64,000 nt of DNA from Catellatospora sp. KI3. GTDB taxonomy: Bacteria > Actinomycetota > Actinomycetes > Mycobacteriales > Micromonosporaceae. Location of the stretch: contig NZ_JASAMB010000007.1 of NCBI RefSeq assembly GCF_029948125.1, forward strand, positions 62,001-126,000. Reading direction: 5' to 3'. This document shows, one piece after another, positions 15,742 to 24,393 of the stretch. A program made the translations under genes and the position numbers. Numbering within the stretch: the stretch's first letter is position 1; each line of letters begins with the position of its first letter. The notes under the pieces are model-generated. The model saw nothing but the letters and a program-made list of their open reading frames with translations, was not told the origin of the DNA and did no database searches.

Positions 15742-16602
15742 ATGCCCGTGGTCAGCGCCAAGAGCCCCACCGTGCGCCGCCGCCGCCTGTGCGGCGAACT
15801 GCACCGGCTGCGCGAGGCGGCCCGGATGACCTGTGACGAGGTCGGCCGGGAGCTGGGCTGCACCGGCAGCCGGATCAGCCGGATCGAGAGCGGCCGGCTC
15901 GGGATCCGCCCCGGTGACGTGCGCGAGCTGCTGGAGGTCTACCGGGTGACCGGCCCGGAGGCCGAGCGGCTGGTGCAGCTGGCCCGCGACGCCCGCCAGC
16001 GCGGCTGGTGGTACGCCTACAACGACGTGGTCTCCGAGACGATGAAGACCTTCGTCGGCCTGGAGGCCGAGGCCAGCTCGATCCAGAACTACGAGGCGCA
16101 CTTCGTGCCGGGGCTGCTGCAGGCCGAGCCGTACGCGCGCGAGCTGTTCACCGGCGTGCGGCCGACGCCGCCCGCCGACACGGTCCAGCGCAGGCTGGAG
16201 CTGCGGATGGCCCGCCAGCAGGTGCTCCGCCGCACCGATCCGCCCGACGCGTGGTTCATCCTCGACGAGGCCGTGCTGCGGCACCGGGTCGGCGCCCCGG
16301 ACGTCATGCGGGCGCAGCTGGCGCACCTGCTGGAGATCGGCGAGCTGCCCAACGTCACGGTGCAGGTGATCCCGTTCGCGGCGGGGGTGCACTTCGGCAT
16401 GGGCTCCGGCTTCGTGGTCTTCGACTTCCCCGATCCGCTCGACAACCCGGTGGCGCATACCGAGAACCTGGTCGGCGCGGTCTTCTGGGAGGAGCAGTCC
16501 GAAGTGGACCGGTGCCGGGTGGCCTTCAACCACCTGCGCGCGGCCGCGTTGAGCGACGTCGGGTCCCGGGCATTCATCGGCGACATGGCCAAGGAAATCT
16601 GA
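15742..16602 (+). CDS. XRE-family regulator with DUF5753 domain
   Basis: The 286-residue protein has an N-terminal helix-turn-helix (RLREAARMTCDEVGRELGCT, then SRISRIESGRLGIRPGDV). The long C-terminal DUF5753 region includes YEAHFVPGLLQAEPYAREL and VTVQVIPFAAGVHFGM, the conserved parts of this actinobacterial group. CGGGAGGG precedes the ATG. It is followed after 19 bases by a DUF397 gene, the standard partner (compare BldB/WhiJ-like systems in Streptomyces, where such pairs influence development). The actual target here is unknown. Confidence 0.93.
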   Translation: MPVVSAKSPTVRRRRLCGELHRLREAARMTCDEVGRELGCTGSRISRIESGRLGIRPGDVRELLEVYRVTGPEAERLVQLARDARQRGWWYAYNDVVSETMKTFVGLEAEASSIQNYEAHFVPGLLQAEPYARELFTGVRPTPPADTVQRRLELRMARQQVLRRTDPPDAWFILDEAVLRHRVGAPDVMRAQLAHLLEIGELPNVTVQVIPFAAGVHFGMGSGFVVFDFPDPLDNPVAHTENLVGAVFWEEQSEVDRCRVAFNHLRAAALSDVGSRAFIGDMAKEI

Positions 16603-16621
16603 ACAGGGTTGGAGGCGGGAC

Positions 16622-16822
16622 GTGCTTGAACTGTCCCAGGCTGCCTGGCGCAAGAGCAGCCGCAGCGATTTCGAGAACAACTGCGTGGAGGTCGCGCTGA
16701 CCGTGGCGGCGGTGGGCGTACGGGACTCCAAGGACGCGGCCGGGCCGGTGCTGGTGTTCGACGCCGAAGCCTGGGCCGCCTTCGTGGCACAGGTGAAGGC
16801 GGGCCGGTTCGACCTGCCGTAG
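16622..16822 (+). CDS. DUF397 small protein, partner of the XRE regulator
   Basis: The 66-residue protein shows the DUF397 pattern: WRKSSRSDFENNCVEVAL, then GVRDSKDAAGPVLVFDAEAW and a WxxF-type end. These proteins often act as partners or antagonists of the neighbouring XRE regulator. GTG 16622 follows TTGGAGGCGGG. It forms one transcription unit with the preceding gene and ends against a family A palindrome. Confidence 0.93.
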   Translation: MLELSQAAWRKSSRSDFENNCVEVALTVAAVGVRDSKDAAGPVLVFDAEAWAAFVAQVKAGRFDLP

Positions 16823-16834
16823 GCGATGGACAGT

Positions 16835-16886
16835 GAAGAAGGGCCCCTTCTGCATCGCATTGCGATAAGAAGGGACCCTTCCTCAC
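16835..16886. repeat. GC palindrome pair, family A copy 3
   Basis: GAAGAAGGGCCCCTTCT and CGATAAGAAGGGACCCTTCC arms lie between the convergent DUF397 and glycoside hydrolase genes, filling nearly the whole gap. Confidence 0.85.
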
Positions 16887-16896
16887 TCCGGGCGGG

Positions 16897-19800
16897 CTAG
16901 CAGCGGGAACGGAAGTTGGCGGTGGTCAGTCCGGCGCAGAAGGTGGTGCGGGCGGTGGTGTACTGGCTGAGGCGGCCGTCGGCGAACCAGGTCGAGTTGG
17001 CCGGGAAGTCGAAGGTGCCGTCGTTCACGCCGTCCCAGCCGTACCGGAAGTCCAGGTTGATGTAGGTGACCGCCTGGATGACATTGGACAGGTCGTAGGT
17101 GCCGGACAGGTTCGGGATCGGGCCGTTGTAGGACAGCAGGCTGAACAGGCGCTGCATCCACAGGTTGCCCGCGACCGGCTCCAGGCCCCGGGTGTCCGAG
17201 CCGTCGGCGGTGAAGTTCATCATCCCGGACTCCGACACGATCATCGGCTTGGCGTGCTCCTTGGCGAACTTCATCATCTTCAGCACGTTGCCGTCGTGGT
17301 TGAAGCTGGTCCAGACCGCCGTGTCGTTGCCGTTGGCGTCCTTGGCGAGGTACGCGTTGCGGCACTGCGACGTGCTGGTGTCGTAGTTCTGCGGCGGGGT
17401 GCCGTTGTACAGGTAGCCGTTGTCGTAGATCGGCAGGCACAGCTCGTGCGCGAAGATCGAGACCCCGACCCAGTCGACGGCCGCGTCACCGGGGTAGAGC
17501 GCCTCGAACTCGCCGCGCACCGGGTGGTAGACGTAGCGGACGTTGCCCGCGGTGACCTGGCTCGCGATCGTGTTCCGGATGCGGCTGAAGGCGTTCTTGT
17601 ACGAGGCGCAGCTGCTGTCCGTGCAGTGGTAGAAGCTGCTGACCTCGTAGTCGATGCGCAGGTAGAACGTTGCGGCCGGGTACTGCCTGATGAAGTTGAT
17701 GAGGGTGGTGAACTGCGACGCGTACTGCCCGTTGGCCAGTTCCTGGGTGACCGCGCGGGAGCGGGCCGCCTTGGTGTTCTCGTCGCCGCCGGTGAAGCCG
17801 GGCGGGTTGTCCTTCCAGCTCACGCCGATCTGGATGGCCTGGCCGCGCTGAGCCAGCTGGGTGGCGTAGTCGCGGTGGTTGGTGTTGACCCAGGTCCCGG
17901 ACTTGACCTCGTAGTAGACCGAGCCGCCGCCGGGGGTGTCCACGACGCTGTCCATGTCGGAGTACGAGCCGGAGGTGGACTGCCCGGCCAGCAGCAGCCG
18001 CTGCCCGGTGCCGCCGCCACCGCCGGTGCCCGTGGGGCTCGGCGTCGGGTTCGCGGTGGAGGCCGACGGGGACGGGACGGGCGACGGGCTGGTGGTGGCC
18101 GAGCCGCCGGTGCCGACGAAGGTCACGTAGTCGAGGTCGGCGACCGGGTTCCCGTCGTTGGACTTGAACACCACCGAGATGCTGTTCACGCCGGTCGGGG
18201 CGTTGCTGAGGTTGTAGGTGAGGTCGGCGTAGGTGGTCCAGGAGCCGGTGCCGAGCACGCCGGGGGAGGCGATGACCGGGCCGGTCGGGGAGCCGGAGTG
18301 CACCTCGATGGTGAACGCCGAGTTGGTGGGCCGGTTGGACGAGTAGTGGAACTTGAGCTGCGTCGGCGCGGGTGACCCGAGGTTGAGGTTGCTCCAGGTC
18401 AGCGAGGCGTTGTTGGCGTTGCCGCGGACCTTGGCCCCGCCGTTGGCGCTCGCGTCGGTCACGATCGTCGAGTTGGAGAGGGTGCTCGCCGACTCGGCCT
18501 GGAGGATGCCGTACGGGTTGCCGCCGGTGCCGCCACTGCCGGTCGGGCTGGGCGACGGGGACGCGGACGGGCTGGGCGAGGGGGACGCGGACCGGCTCGG
18601 CGACGCCGACGGGCTCGGGTTGGGCGAGCTGGACGGGGCCGGGGAGGTGGTGCCGACGCCGGTGCCGTTGACCCAGCGGGCGTTGCGCAGTTCGCTCAGG
18701 AAACGGGACTTGATGGTGGCGTCGGCCTGGATGCGCGAGTCGCCCCAGTAGCCGTTGGCGCAGCCCGCGGTGCCCGCGCTGCCGGTGCACTGCCACATCG
18801 TCTGGCTGTCCCAGTTGGTGTTGATGTAGGCGACGGCCCGGATCACGTCGGCGTTGGCGGCGATGTAGCCGAAGTAGTCGGCGTACCAGGTGTTCCAGAT
18901 GGTGTCGGCGCTGACCGGGGCCGGGGCCTTGTTCAGGATGCAGCTGGCGGTCTTGGCGCCGGTGGTGAAGCCCTGCGGCGACGACTCGGCGATCATGACG
19001 GGCTTGCCGTGAGCGCGGGCGAAGGCGAGCACCCGGTCCTGCACCACGCGCGGCGAGGTGTCCACGCCCTTGCAGGACCACTGGTAGGCGGCGTAGGTGC
19101 TGCCGTAGAAGGCCGACATGCCGACCCAGTCGACCACGTCGTCACCCGGGTACCACACGTCGTAGTGATCGGCCGCGGTGATGACGTAGTTCCACTCCGG
19201 GTGGTCCGGGTGCTCGTTGAGGGGCCAGGCGGCCGACTGCCAGACCGTGGCGACCTTGGTGGCGCCGAGGGCGTCGATGCGGCCCTTGATGTAGCGGTAC
19301 GCCTGCTTGTAGTAGTCGGCGCTGTAGCAGTTCCAGGGGCCGTCGAACTCGTACCCGATGCGCAGGAAGACCTCGCGCCCGGTGTTCTTGAACCAGGTGA
19401 CGAGCTCGTCGACCTTGGCCCGGTACTGCGGGGTCAGCGAGGTGACGTCGGCGTCGCCGGTGCCCGCGATGGCGCGCAGCGGCTGGTTGTAGCAGCCGGT
19501 CTTGGTGTCGGACAGGTACAGGCCGACCGCGAGCGCGGCGCCCGGGTACTGCCCCAGGGTGGCGTTGAAGTCGACCAGGCCGGAGCCGTAGTCGACGCCC
19601 GTGTAGACGCCCGCCAGGGCGTCCGGGAAGACGATGTTGGTGTACAGGGTGACCCCGCCGGGACGTGGCGCCGTCGCGTCGGTGTCGAGCACCTGGGACT
19701 TGTACTCGGCCAGCGTGGTGCTGTCCTGGCCCATGAAGAAGCGGATCTGCCCGTTGGCCGGGAGGTTGCGGCCGGAGACCGCGGCGTTGGCCGCGGTCGG

Positions 19801-19899
19801 CGCGACCAGCAACCCGGCGGCCAGTGCGAGTGCCGCGGCCGCACCGGATGCGAGCGCGGCCAGGCCCCGGCGGGGGAGCGGGATGCCCATGTGTGCCAT
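16897..19899 (-). CDS. Secreted two-module glycoside hydrolase with central CBM
   Basis: A 1000-residue exported enzyme. In order: signal peptide (RRGLAALASGAAAALALAAG, cleavage near ANA at about 37); catalytic module 1 (about 45-395) with LRIGYEFDGPWNCY and VMIAESSPQGF supplying the two Glu of a clan GH-A barrel; a Pro-Ser linker (about 413-451); a CBM6/35-like jelly roll (about 458-593) opening ILQAESAS and ending VADLDYVTFVG; a second Pro-Ser-Thr linker; catalytic module 2 (about 640-1000) with YLRIDYEVSSFYH and MIVSESGMMNF. The modules resemble GH26-like mannanases, but I cannot fix the family. An ATG at 19890 is an alternative start with better ribosome-site spacing. A LacI operator lies about 100 bases upstream. 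Confidence 0.8.
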   Translation of the reverse strand: MAHMGIPLPRRGLAALASGAAAALALAAGLLVAPTAANAAVSGRNLPANGQIRFFMGQDSTTLAEYKSQVLDTDATAPRPGGVTLYTNIVFPDALAGVYTGVDYGSGLVDFNATLGQYPGAALAVGLYLSDTKTGCYNQPLRAIAGTGDADVTSLTPQYRAKVDELVTWFKNTGREVFLRIGYEFDGPWNCYSADYYKQAYRYIKGRIDALGATKVATVWQSAAWPLNEHPDHPEWNYVITAADHYDVWYPGDDVVDWVGMSAFYGSTYAAYQWSCKGVDTSPRVVQDRVLAFARAHGKPVMIAESSPQGFTTGAKTASCILNKAPAPVSADTIWNTWYADYFGYIAANADVIRAVAYINTNWDSQTMWQCTGSAGTAGCANGYWGDSRIQADATIKSRFLSELRNARWVNGTGVGTTSPAPSSSPNPSPSASPSRSASPSPSPSASPSPSPTGSGGTGGNPYGILQAESASTLSNSTIVTDASANGGAKVRGNANNASLTWSNLNLGSPAPTQLKFHYSSNRPTNSAFTIEVHSGSPTGPVIASPGVLGTGSWTTYADLTYNLSNAPTGVNSISVVFKSNDGNPVADLDYVTFVGTGGSATTSPSPVPSPSASTANPTPSPTGTGGGGGTGQRLLLAGQSTSGSYSDMDSVVDTPGGGSVYYEVKSGTWVNTNHRDYATQLAQRGQAIQIGVSWKDNPPGFTGGDENTKAARSRAVTQELANGQYASQFTTLINFIRQYPAATFYLRIDYEVSSFYHCTDSSCASYKNAFSRIRNTIASQVTAGNVRYVYHPVRGEFEALYPGDAAVDWVGVSIFAHELCLPIYDNGYLYNGTPPQNYDTSTSQCRNAYLAKDANGNDTAVWTSFNHDGNVLKMMKFAKEHAKPMIVSESGMMNFTADGSDTRGLEPVAGNLWMQRLFSLLSYNGPIPNLSGTYDLSNVIQAVTYINLDFRYGWDGVNDGTFDFPANSTWFADGRLSQYTTARTTFCAGLTTANFRSRC

Positions 19900-19979
19900 G
19901 CCTTTCGAAGGGGGCGAAAGGATCGGCCGCCAACGGTGGCTGTCGGCCGAGGTGTCGATGGCTGGGCACGCTAGCTCTG

Positions 19980-21047
19980 TTACGAAGTCATGTCCCCGAG
20001 TTTCGAAACATTCAGCGGGGGTTGCGCAGTGCTGTTGCGGATCACCAGCTCGGTCGCCAGCTCGATCCGGGGCGCCTCCAGGTGCTCGCCGTTGACCAGG
20101 CGCAGCAGCAGCCGGGCCGCGCTGACGCCCATCTCGTGCAGCGGCTGGCGCACCGTGGTCAGCGGCGGCGCGGTCCACTGCGCGTAGTGCAGGTCGTCGA
20201 AGCCGACCACGCTCAGGTCGTCGGGGATCTGGCGGCCGGACAGGCGTGCCGCCTCGTAAACGCCGGTGGCCTGCTGGTCGCTGCCCGCGAAGATGGCCGT
20301 CGGCGGGTCGGCCAGGGCGAGCAGCTGCTGGGCCGCGCGCAGGCCGCCGACGTGCTGGAAGTTGCCGTACCGGACCAGCTCGCGGTCGGGGGTGAGCCCG
20401 GCCGACTCCAGCGCGGCCCGGTACCCGGCGACCCGGGCGCGGCTGCACAGCATCTGCTCCGGCCCGCCGATGGCGCCGATGCGGCGGTGCCCCAGCTTGA
20501 TCAGGTGGTCGGCGGCGGCGTACCCGCCGGCGAAGTTGGTCGCCCCGACGCTGGGTACGTCCGGCGGCGGCTGGCTGACCCCGTCCACCACGACGAACGG
20601 CAGCGTACGGCGGTGCAGTTCGGCCCGCTGCTCGTCGGACAGGTCCGACAGCACCAGGATCGCGCCCTGCGAGCCGCGCGAGATCAGCCCCTCCAGCCAG
20701 CGCCGGGTCAGGCTCGCCCGGTTGTGCACCGCCGACACGACCAGGCCCAGCCCGGCCGCCTCGGCCACCTGCTCGACGCCGGTGAGGATCTCCAGGCCCC
20801 AGGCGCTGTCGAGTTCGTTGATGACGAGGTCGATCAGGTCGCCGCGCTGGCTCTTGCGCCGGGGCGCGCGGGGGCGCTGATACCCGTACCGCGTCAGCAG
20901 GACCTCGATGCGGCGGCGGGTCTGGGCGGAGATGTCGCTGTGGCCGTTGAGCACCTTCGACACCGTCGGCACCGAGACGTTGGCCTCGCGCGCGATGGTG
21001 CTCAGCGTGGTGCGCGGTTTCGCCTGGCCGGGCGGGGTGGCTGGCAT
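19980..21047 (-). CDS. LacI-family sugar-responsive regulator
   Basis: The 355-residue protein has the LacI helix-turn-helix (LSTIAREANVSVPTVSKVLN), the hinge region and a periplasmic-binding-like effector domain with IGAIGGPEQMLCSRARVAGY and LSVVGFDDLHYAQWTAPPLT. It lies between the exported glycoside hydrolase (same strand, downstream) and the divergent ABC importer. Perfect GTTTCGAAAC palindromes lie before both targets, one of them inside this gene's own 3' end. It probably represses the whole locus until an oligosaccharide, perhaps xylan- or mannan-derived, enters the cell. Confidence 0.93.
   Translation of the reverse strand: MPATPPGQAKPRTTLSTIAREANVSVPTVSKVLNGHSDISAQTRRRIEVLLTRYGYQRPRAPRRKSQRGDLIDLVINELDSAWGLEILTGVEQVAEAAGLGLVVSAVHNRASLTRRWLEGLISRGSQGAILVLSDLSDEQRAELHRRTLPFVVVDGVSQPPPDVPSVGATNFAGGYAAADHLIKLGHRRIGAIGGPEQMLCSRARVAGYRAALESAGLTPDRELVRYGNFQHVGGLRAAQQLLALADPPTAIFAGSDQQATGVYEAARLSGRQIPDDLSVVGFDDLHYAQWTAPPLTTVRQPLHEMGVSAARLLLRLVNGEHLEAPRIELATELVIRNSTAQPPLNVSKLGDMTS
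20000..20009. promoter_or_regulatory. LacI operator upstream of the glycoside hydrolase
   Basis: A perfect palindrome GTTTCGAAAC lies within the last codons of the lacI gene and about 100 bases before the glycoside hydrolase start. It is identical to the site at 21088. Confidence 0.65.
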
Positions 21048-21087
21048 CTCGACAGTTTCGCAAGAACCTCGGTCGAACGACCCCCCT

Positions 21088-21097
21088 GTTTCGAAAC
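21088..21097. promoter_or_regulatory. LacI operator between lacI and the ABC operon
   Basis: A perfect palindrome GTTTCGAAAC lies in the divergent promoter region, 41 bases from the lacI start and 145 bases from the binding-protein start. A weaker half-site (AGTTTCGCAA) lies at about 21053. Confidence 0.65.
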
Positions 21098-21241
21098 TTA
21101 TTTCTTCCAGGTTTCCCCCGCCCCTACTTTGCTGTCACCGCGCCGCCGCCGAAGCCCTCCGGGCCGAACCGCTGCGCGGCGCTCTTCCCACGTGACATCC
21201 CACTCCGGGCCCCGGCGGGCCCGTTCATCGAGGAGGAACGC

Positions 21242-22531
21242 ATGTCCAGCGTCTTCGCCCGCAAGGGCGCGCGCTTGGCGGCCGGGCTCGTGGTGGCCGC
21301 GCTCGCGGTCACCGGCTGCGGCAGCACCGACGACGGCGCCGACGGCGAGAAGATCACGCTCACCGTGGCCACCTTCAGCGACTTCGGCTACGAGCCGCTG
21401 ATCAAGGAGTTCCAGGCGACCCACCCGAACATCACGGTGAAGACCCGCGTCACCGAGTTCGACCAGCACCACAAGCAGCTCGCCACCCGGCTGGGCGCGG
21501 GCGCGGGCACCGCGGACCTGGAGGCGGTGGAGGAGGGCTACATGCCCCAGTTCCGCCAGTCGAAGGACAAGTTCTACAACCTGGCCGACTACGGCGCCAA
21601 GGACCTGGCGTCGCAGTGGCTGCCCTGGAAGTGGCAGCAGAGCCTGGCCGACAACGGCAACTTCGTGATGGGCCTGGGCACGGACATGGGCGGCCTGGCC
21701 CTGTGCTACCGCTCCGACCTGTTCAAGGCGGCCGGCCTGCCCACCTCGCGCGACGAGGTATCGGCGCTGTGGACCAGCTGGGACGACTACTTCGGGGTCG
21801 GCACCCGGTTCGCCGCCTCCGGCACCAAGGCCAAGTGGTTCGACGGCGTCGGCAACATCTACACCGCGATGCTGAACCAGATCCCGTTCGGCTACTTCGA
21901 CACCACCGACGCGTACGTCGGCGACACGAACGCCAACGTGAAGAGCGCGTTCGACAAGGTGGCGGCCGCGGCCGCGAACCCGGGCATGTCGGCCAAGCTC
22001 GACCCGTTCAGCCAGCAGTGGAACGTCGGCTTCAAGCAGGGCACCTTCGCCACGCTGCCGTGCCCGAGCTGGATGCTGGGCCTGATCAAGGACGGCTCCG
22101 GCCCGGAGAACGCCGGCAAGTGGGACATCGCCAAGATCCCCGGCGGCGGCGGCAACTGGGGCGGGTCCTTCCTGACCGTCCCGAAGCAGGGCAAGCACCC
22201 GAAGGAGGCGTACGAGCTGGCGAAGTTCCTCACCTCGCCGGAGTCCGAGGCCAAGATCTTCCAGAACGTGGGCAGCCTGCCCTCGCAGCCGGAGACCCTG
22301 AAGAACCCGGCCGTGCTCGGCTTCAAGAACGAGTACTTCACCAACGCGCCGGTCGGCGAGATCTACGCCAAGTCGGGCGAGTCGCTGCAGCCGAACTACC
22401 GCGGCACCCGTGACGCCGACGTGCGGCCGGTCTTCGGCCGGGCGCTGGCCCGCGTCGAGCAGGGCAAGCAGTCCGCCGCCGACGCCTGGGCGCAGGCGGT
22501 GTCCGAGGCAGCCAAGGCCCTCGGCAAGTGA
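21242..22531 (+). CDS. ABC sugar-binding lipoprotein
   Basis: The 429-residue extracellular binding protein has a signal peptide with lipobox VTGCGS, so it is anchored in the membrane. The mature part follows the carbohydrate-binding SBP_bac_1 pattern (ITLTVATFSDFGYEPLIKEF, then VMGLGTDMGGLALCYRSDLF and a C-terminal VEQGKQSAADAWAQAV helix). GAGGAGG precedes the ATG. It is the first gene of the importer operon. No ATPase gene is present, so a shared ATPase of the MsiK type probably powers uptake. Confidence 0.93.
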   Translation: MSSVFARKGARLAAGLVVAALAVTGCGSTDDGADGEKITLTVATFSDFGYEPLIKEFQATHPNITVKTRVTEFDQHHKQLATRLGAGAGTADLEAVEEGYMPQFRQSKDKFYNLADYGAKDLASQWLPWKWQQSLADNGNFVMGLGTDMGGLALCYRSDLFKAAGLPTSRDEVSALWTSWDDYFGVGTRFAASGTKAKWFDGVGNIYTAMLNQIPFGYFDTTDAYVGDTNANVKSAFDKVAAAAANPGMSAKLDPFSQQWNVGFKQGTFATLPCPSWMLGLIKDGSGPENAGKWDIAKIPGGGGNWGGSFLTVPKQGKHPKEAYELAKFLTSPESEAKIFQNVGSLPSQPETLKNPAVLGFKNEYFTNAPVGEIYAKSGESLQPNYRGTRDADVRPVFGRALARVEQGKQSAADAWAQAVSEAAKALGK

Positions 22532-22607
22532 TTCCCGGGCGGCACGGCGCGACCGCGCGCCGTGCCGCCCCTTTCGTCCATCCCGAAATCCCCTCACAGG
22601 AGCCGAC

Positions 22608-23507
22608 ATGCGCGGGCGTTTCGACCGGCATCTCACGCCATACCTGTTCGTCGCACCCTTCTTCGCCGTGTTCGCCGTGTTCGGCGCGTACCCGCTGCTG
22701 ATGACGCTCTGGATGTCGCTGCACGACTGGCATCTGATCAACGGGGCCGGGGACTGGACCGGCCTGGCCAACTACACCGAGCTGTTCAGCGACCCCGACT
22801 TCTGGAACGCGCTGGGCAACACGCTCAGCCTGTTCGTCATCTCCACCGTGCCGCAGCTGATCCTCGCCCTGTTCCTGGCCGCGCTGCTGAACACGAAGCT
22901 GCGCGGGCGCACCTTCTGGCGCGCGGGCGTGCTGATCCCCAACGTGGTGTCGGTGGTCGCCGTGGCGCTGGTGTTCGCGCAGGTGTTCGGCCGCGACTTC
23001 GGCATCGTCAACTGGCTGCTCGGCCTGGCCGGCGTCGACCCGATCGACTGGCCCGCCGACGTGTGGTCCTCGCACCTGGCCATCGCGCTGATCGTGACCT
23101 GGCGCTGGACCGGCTACAACGCGCTGATCTACCTGGCCGCGATGCAGGCGGTGCCGAACGACCTGTACGAGTCGGCCCGCCTGGACGGCGCGTCCAACTG
23201 GCGCGCGTTCTGGACCGTGACCGTGCCGATGATCCGCCCGACCATCCTGTTCACCACGGTCGTGTCCACCATCGGCGGCCTGCAGCTGTTCGCCGAGCCG
23301 CTGCTGTTCGAGTCCAAGGGCGCCTCCACCGGCACCGGCGGCTCCGACCGGCAGTACCAGACGATCACCATGTACCTCTACGAGAAGGGCTTCACCCTCT
23401 TCGACGCCGGCTACGCCGCGACGATCGCGTGGGTGCTGTTCCTGGTGGTCGCCCTCATCGCCCTGGTCAACTTCGCGCTGGTACGGCGCGCCGTCGCGAG
23501 CCGCTGA
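22608..23507 (+). CDS. ABC sugar transporter permease 1 (MalF type)
   Basis: The 299-residue protein has about six membrane helices beginning YLFVAPFFAVFAVFGAYPLL. The permease EAA loop reads YESARLDGASNWRAFWTVTVPMI (in two parts), where the ATPase docks. ACAGGAG lies six bases before the ATG. It is the second gene of the operon and pairs with the permease that begins 10 bases downstream. Confidence 0.93.
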   Translation: MRGRFDRHLTPYLFVAPFFAVFAVFGAYPLLMTLWMSLHDWHLINGAGDWTGLANYTELFSDPDFWNALGNTLSLFVISTVPQLILALFLAALLNTKLRGRTFWRAGVLIPNVVSVVAVALVFAQVFGRDFGIVNWLLGLAGVDPIDWPADVWSSHLAIALIVTWRWTGYNALIYLAAMQAVPNDLYESARLDGASNWRAFWTVTVPMIRPTILFTTVVSTIGGLQLFAEPLLFESKGASTGTGGSDRQYQTITMYLYEKGFTLFDAGYAATIAWVLFLVVALIALVNFALVRRAVASR

Positions 23508-23517
23508 GGAGCCCGCC

Positions 23518-24393
23518 ATGACGACCACCGCCCTGCCCCAGACGCACCGCCGACGCAGCGGCGCGTCGACGACCGGGTCCGGCCGCCTGCGGCCGTTCAT
23601 CTACCTGCTGCTCACGGCGATCATCGCCGCCTCGGCGTTCCCGCTGTACTGGACCTTCGTCGTCGCCAGCTCCGACAACAGCGCCATCGGCGAGGCCACC
23701 CCGCCGCTGGTGCCCGGCGGCAACCTGTTCGACAACATCAGCCGGGTCTTCGACAGCTCCGAGTTCGGGCTGGCCCTGACCAACTCGGCGATCGTGGCGA
23801 CCACCGTCGCCGTCGGCAACGTGCTGTTCGCGTCGATGGCCGGGTTCGCCTTCGCCCGGCTGAAGTTCCGCGGCCGCAACGCGCTGCTGGTGACCGTCAT
23901 CGGCACGATGATGGTGCCGACCCAGCTCGGCATCATCCCGCTCTACCTGCTCACCACCGACCTCGGCTGGACCGGCCACCTGCAGGCGCTGATCGTGCCC
24001 GCGCTGGTGTCGGCGTTCGGCGTGTTCTGGATGCGCCAGGCCGTCGAGGAGGCGGTGCCCAAGGAGCTGGTCGAGGCGGCGTTCGTGGACGGCTGCTCGC
24101 TGGTGCGGGTGTACTGGCACGTCGCGCTGCCTGCGATCCGCCCGGCCGCGGCCGTGCTGGGCCTGTTCATGTTCATGGGCGCCTGGAACGACTTCTTCTG
24201 GCCCCTGGTCGTGCTCAACCCGGAGAACCCCACCGTGCAGGTGGCGCTGTCGGTGCTGGCCAGCGGGTACTACACCGACTACGCGCTGATGCTGACCGGG
24301 GCGCTGCTCGGCGTGCTGCCGGTGCTCGGCGTGTTCCTGCTGCTGGCCCGCCAGATCGTCGGCGGCATCATGGCCGGTGCGGTGAAGGGATGA
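23518..24393 (+). CDS. ABC sugar transporter permease 2 (MalG type)
   Basis: The 291-residue protein has about six membrane helices, starting PFIYLLLTAIIAASAFPLYW. The EAA loop reads LVEAAFVDGCSLVRVYWHVA followed by LPAIRPAA. GAGGAG precedes the ATG. Its stop overlaps the GH43 start in an ATGA junction, so import and intracellular breakdown are translationally linked. Confidence 0.93.
   Translation: MTTTALPQTHRRRSGASTTGSGRLRPFIYLLLTAIIAASAFPLYWTFVVASSDNSAIGEATPPLVPGGNLFDNISRVFDSSEFGLALTNSAIVATTVAVGNVLFASMAGFAFARLKFRGRNALLVTVIGTMMVPTQLGIIPLYLLTTDLGWTGHLQALIVPALVSAFGVFWMRQAVEEAVPKELVEAAFVDGCSLVRVYWHVALPAIRPAAAVLGLFMFMGAWNDFFWPLVVLNPENPTVQVALSVLASGYYTDYALMLTGALLGVLPVLGVFLLLARQIVGGIMAGAVKG

Noticed and set aside
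19824-21401. A long plus-strand frame across the lacI gene
   Set aside because: It overlaps the clear LacI protein on the other strand and has shadow-type composition.
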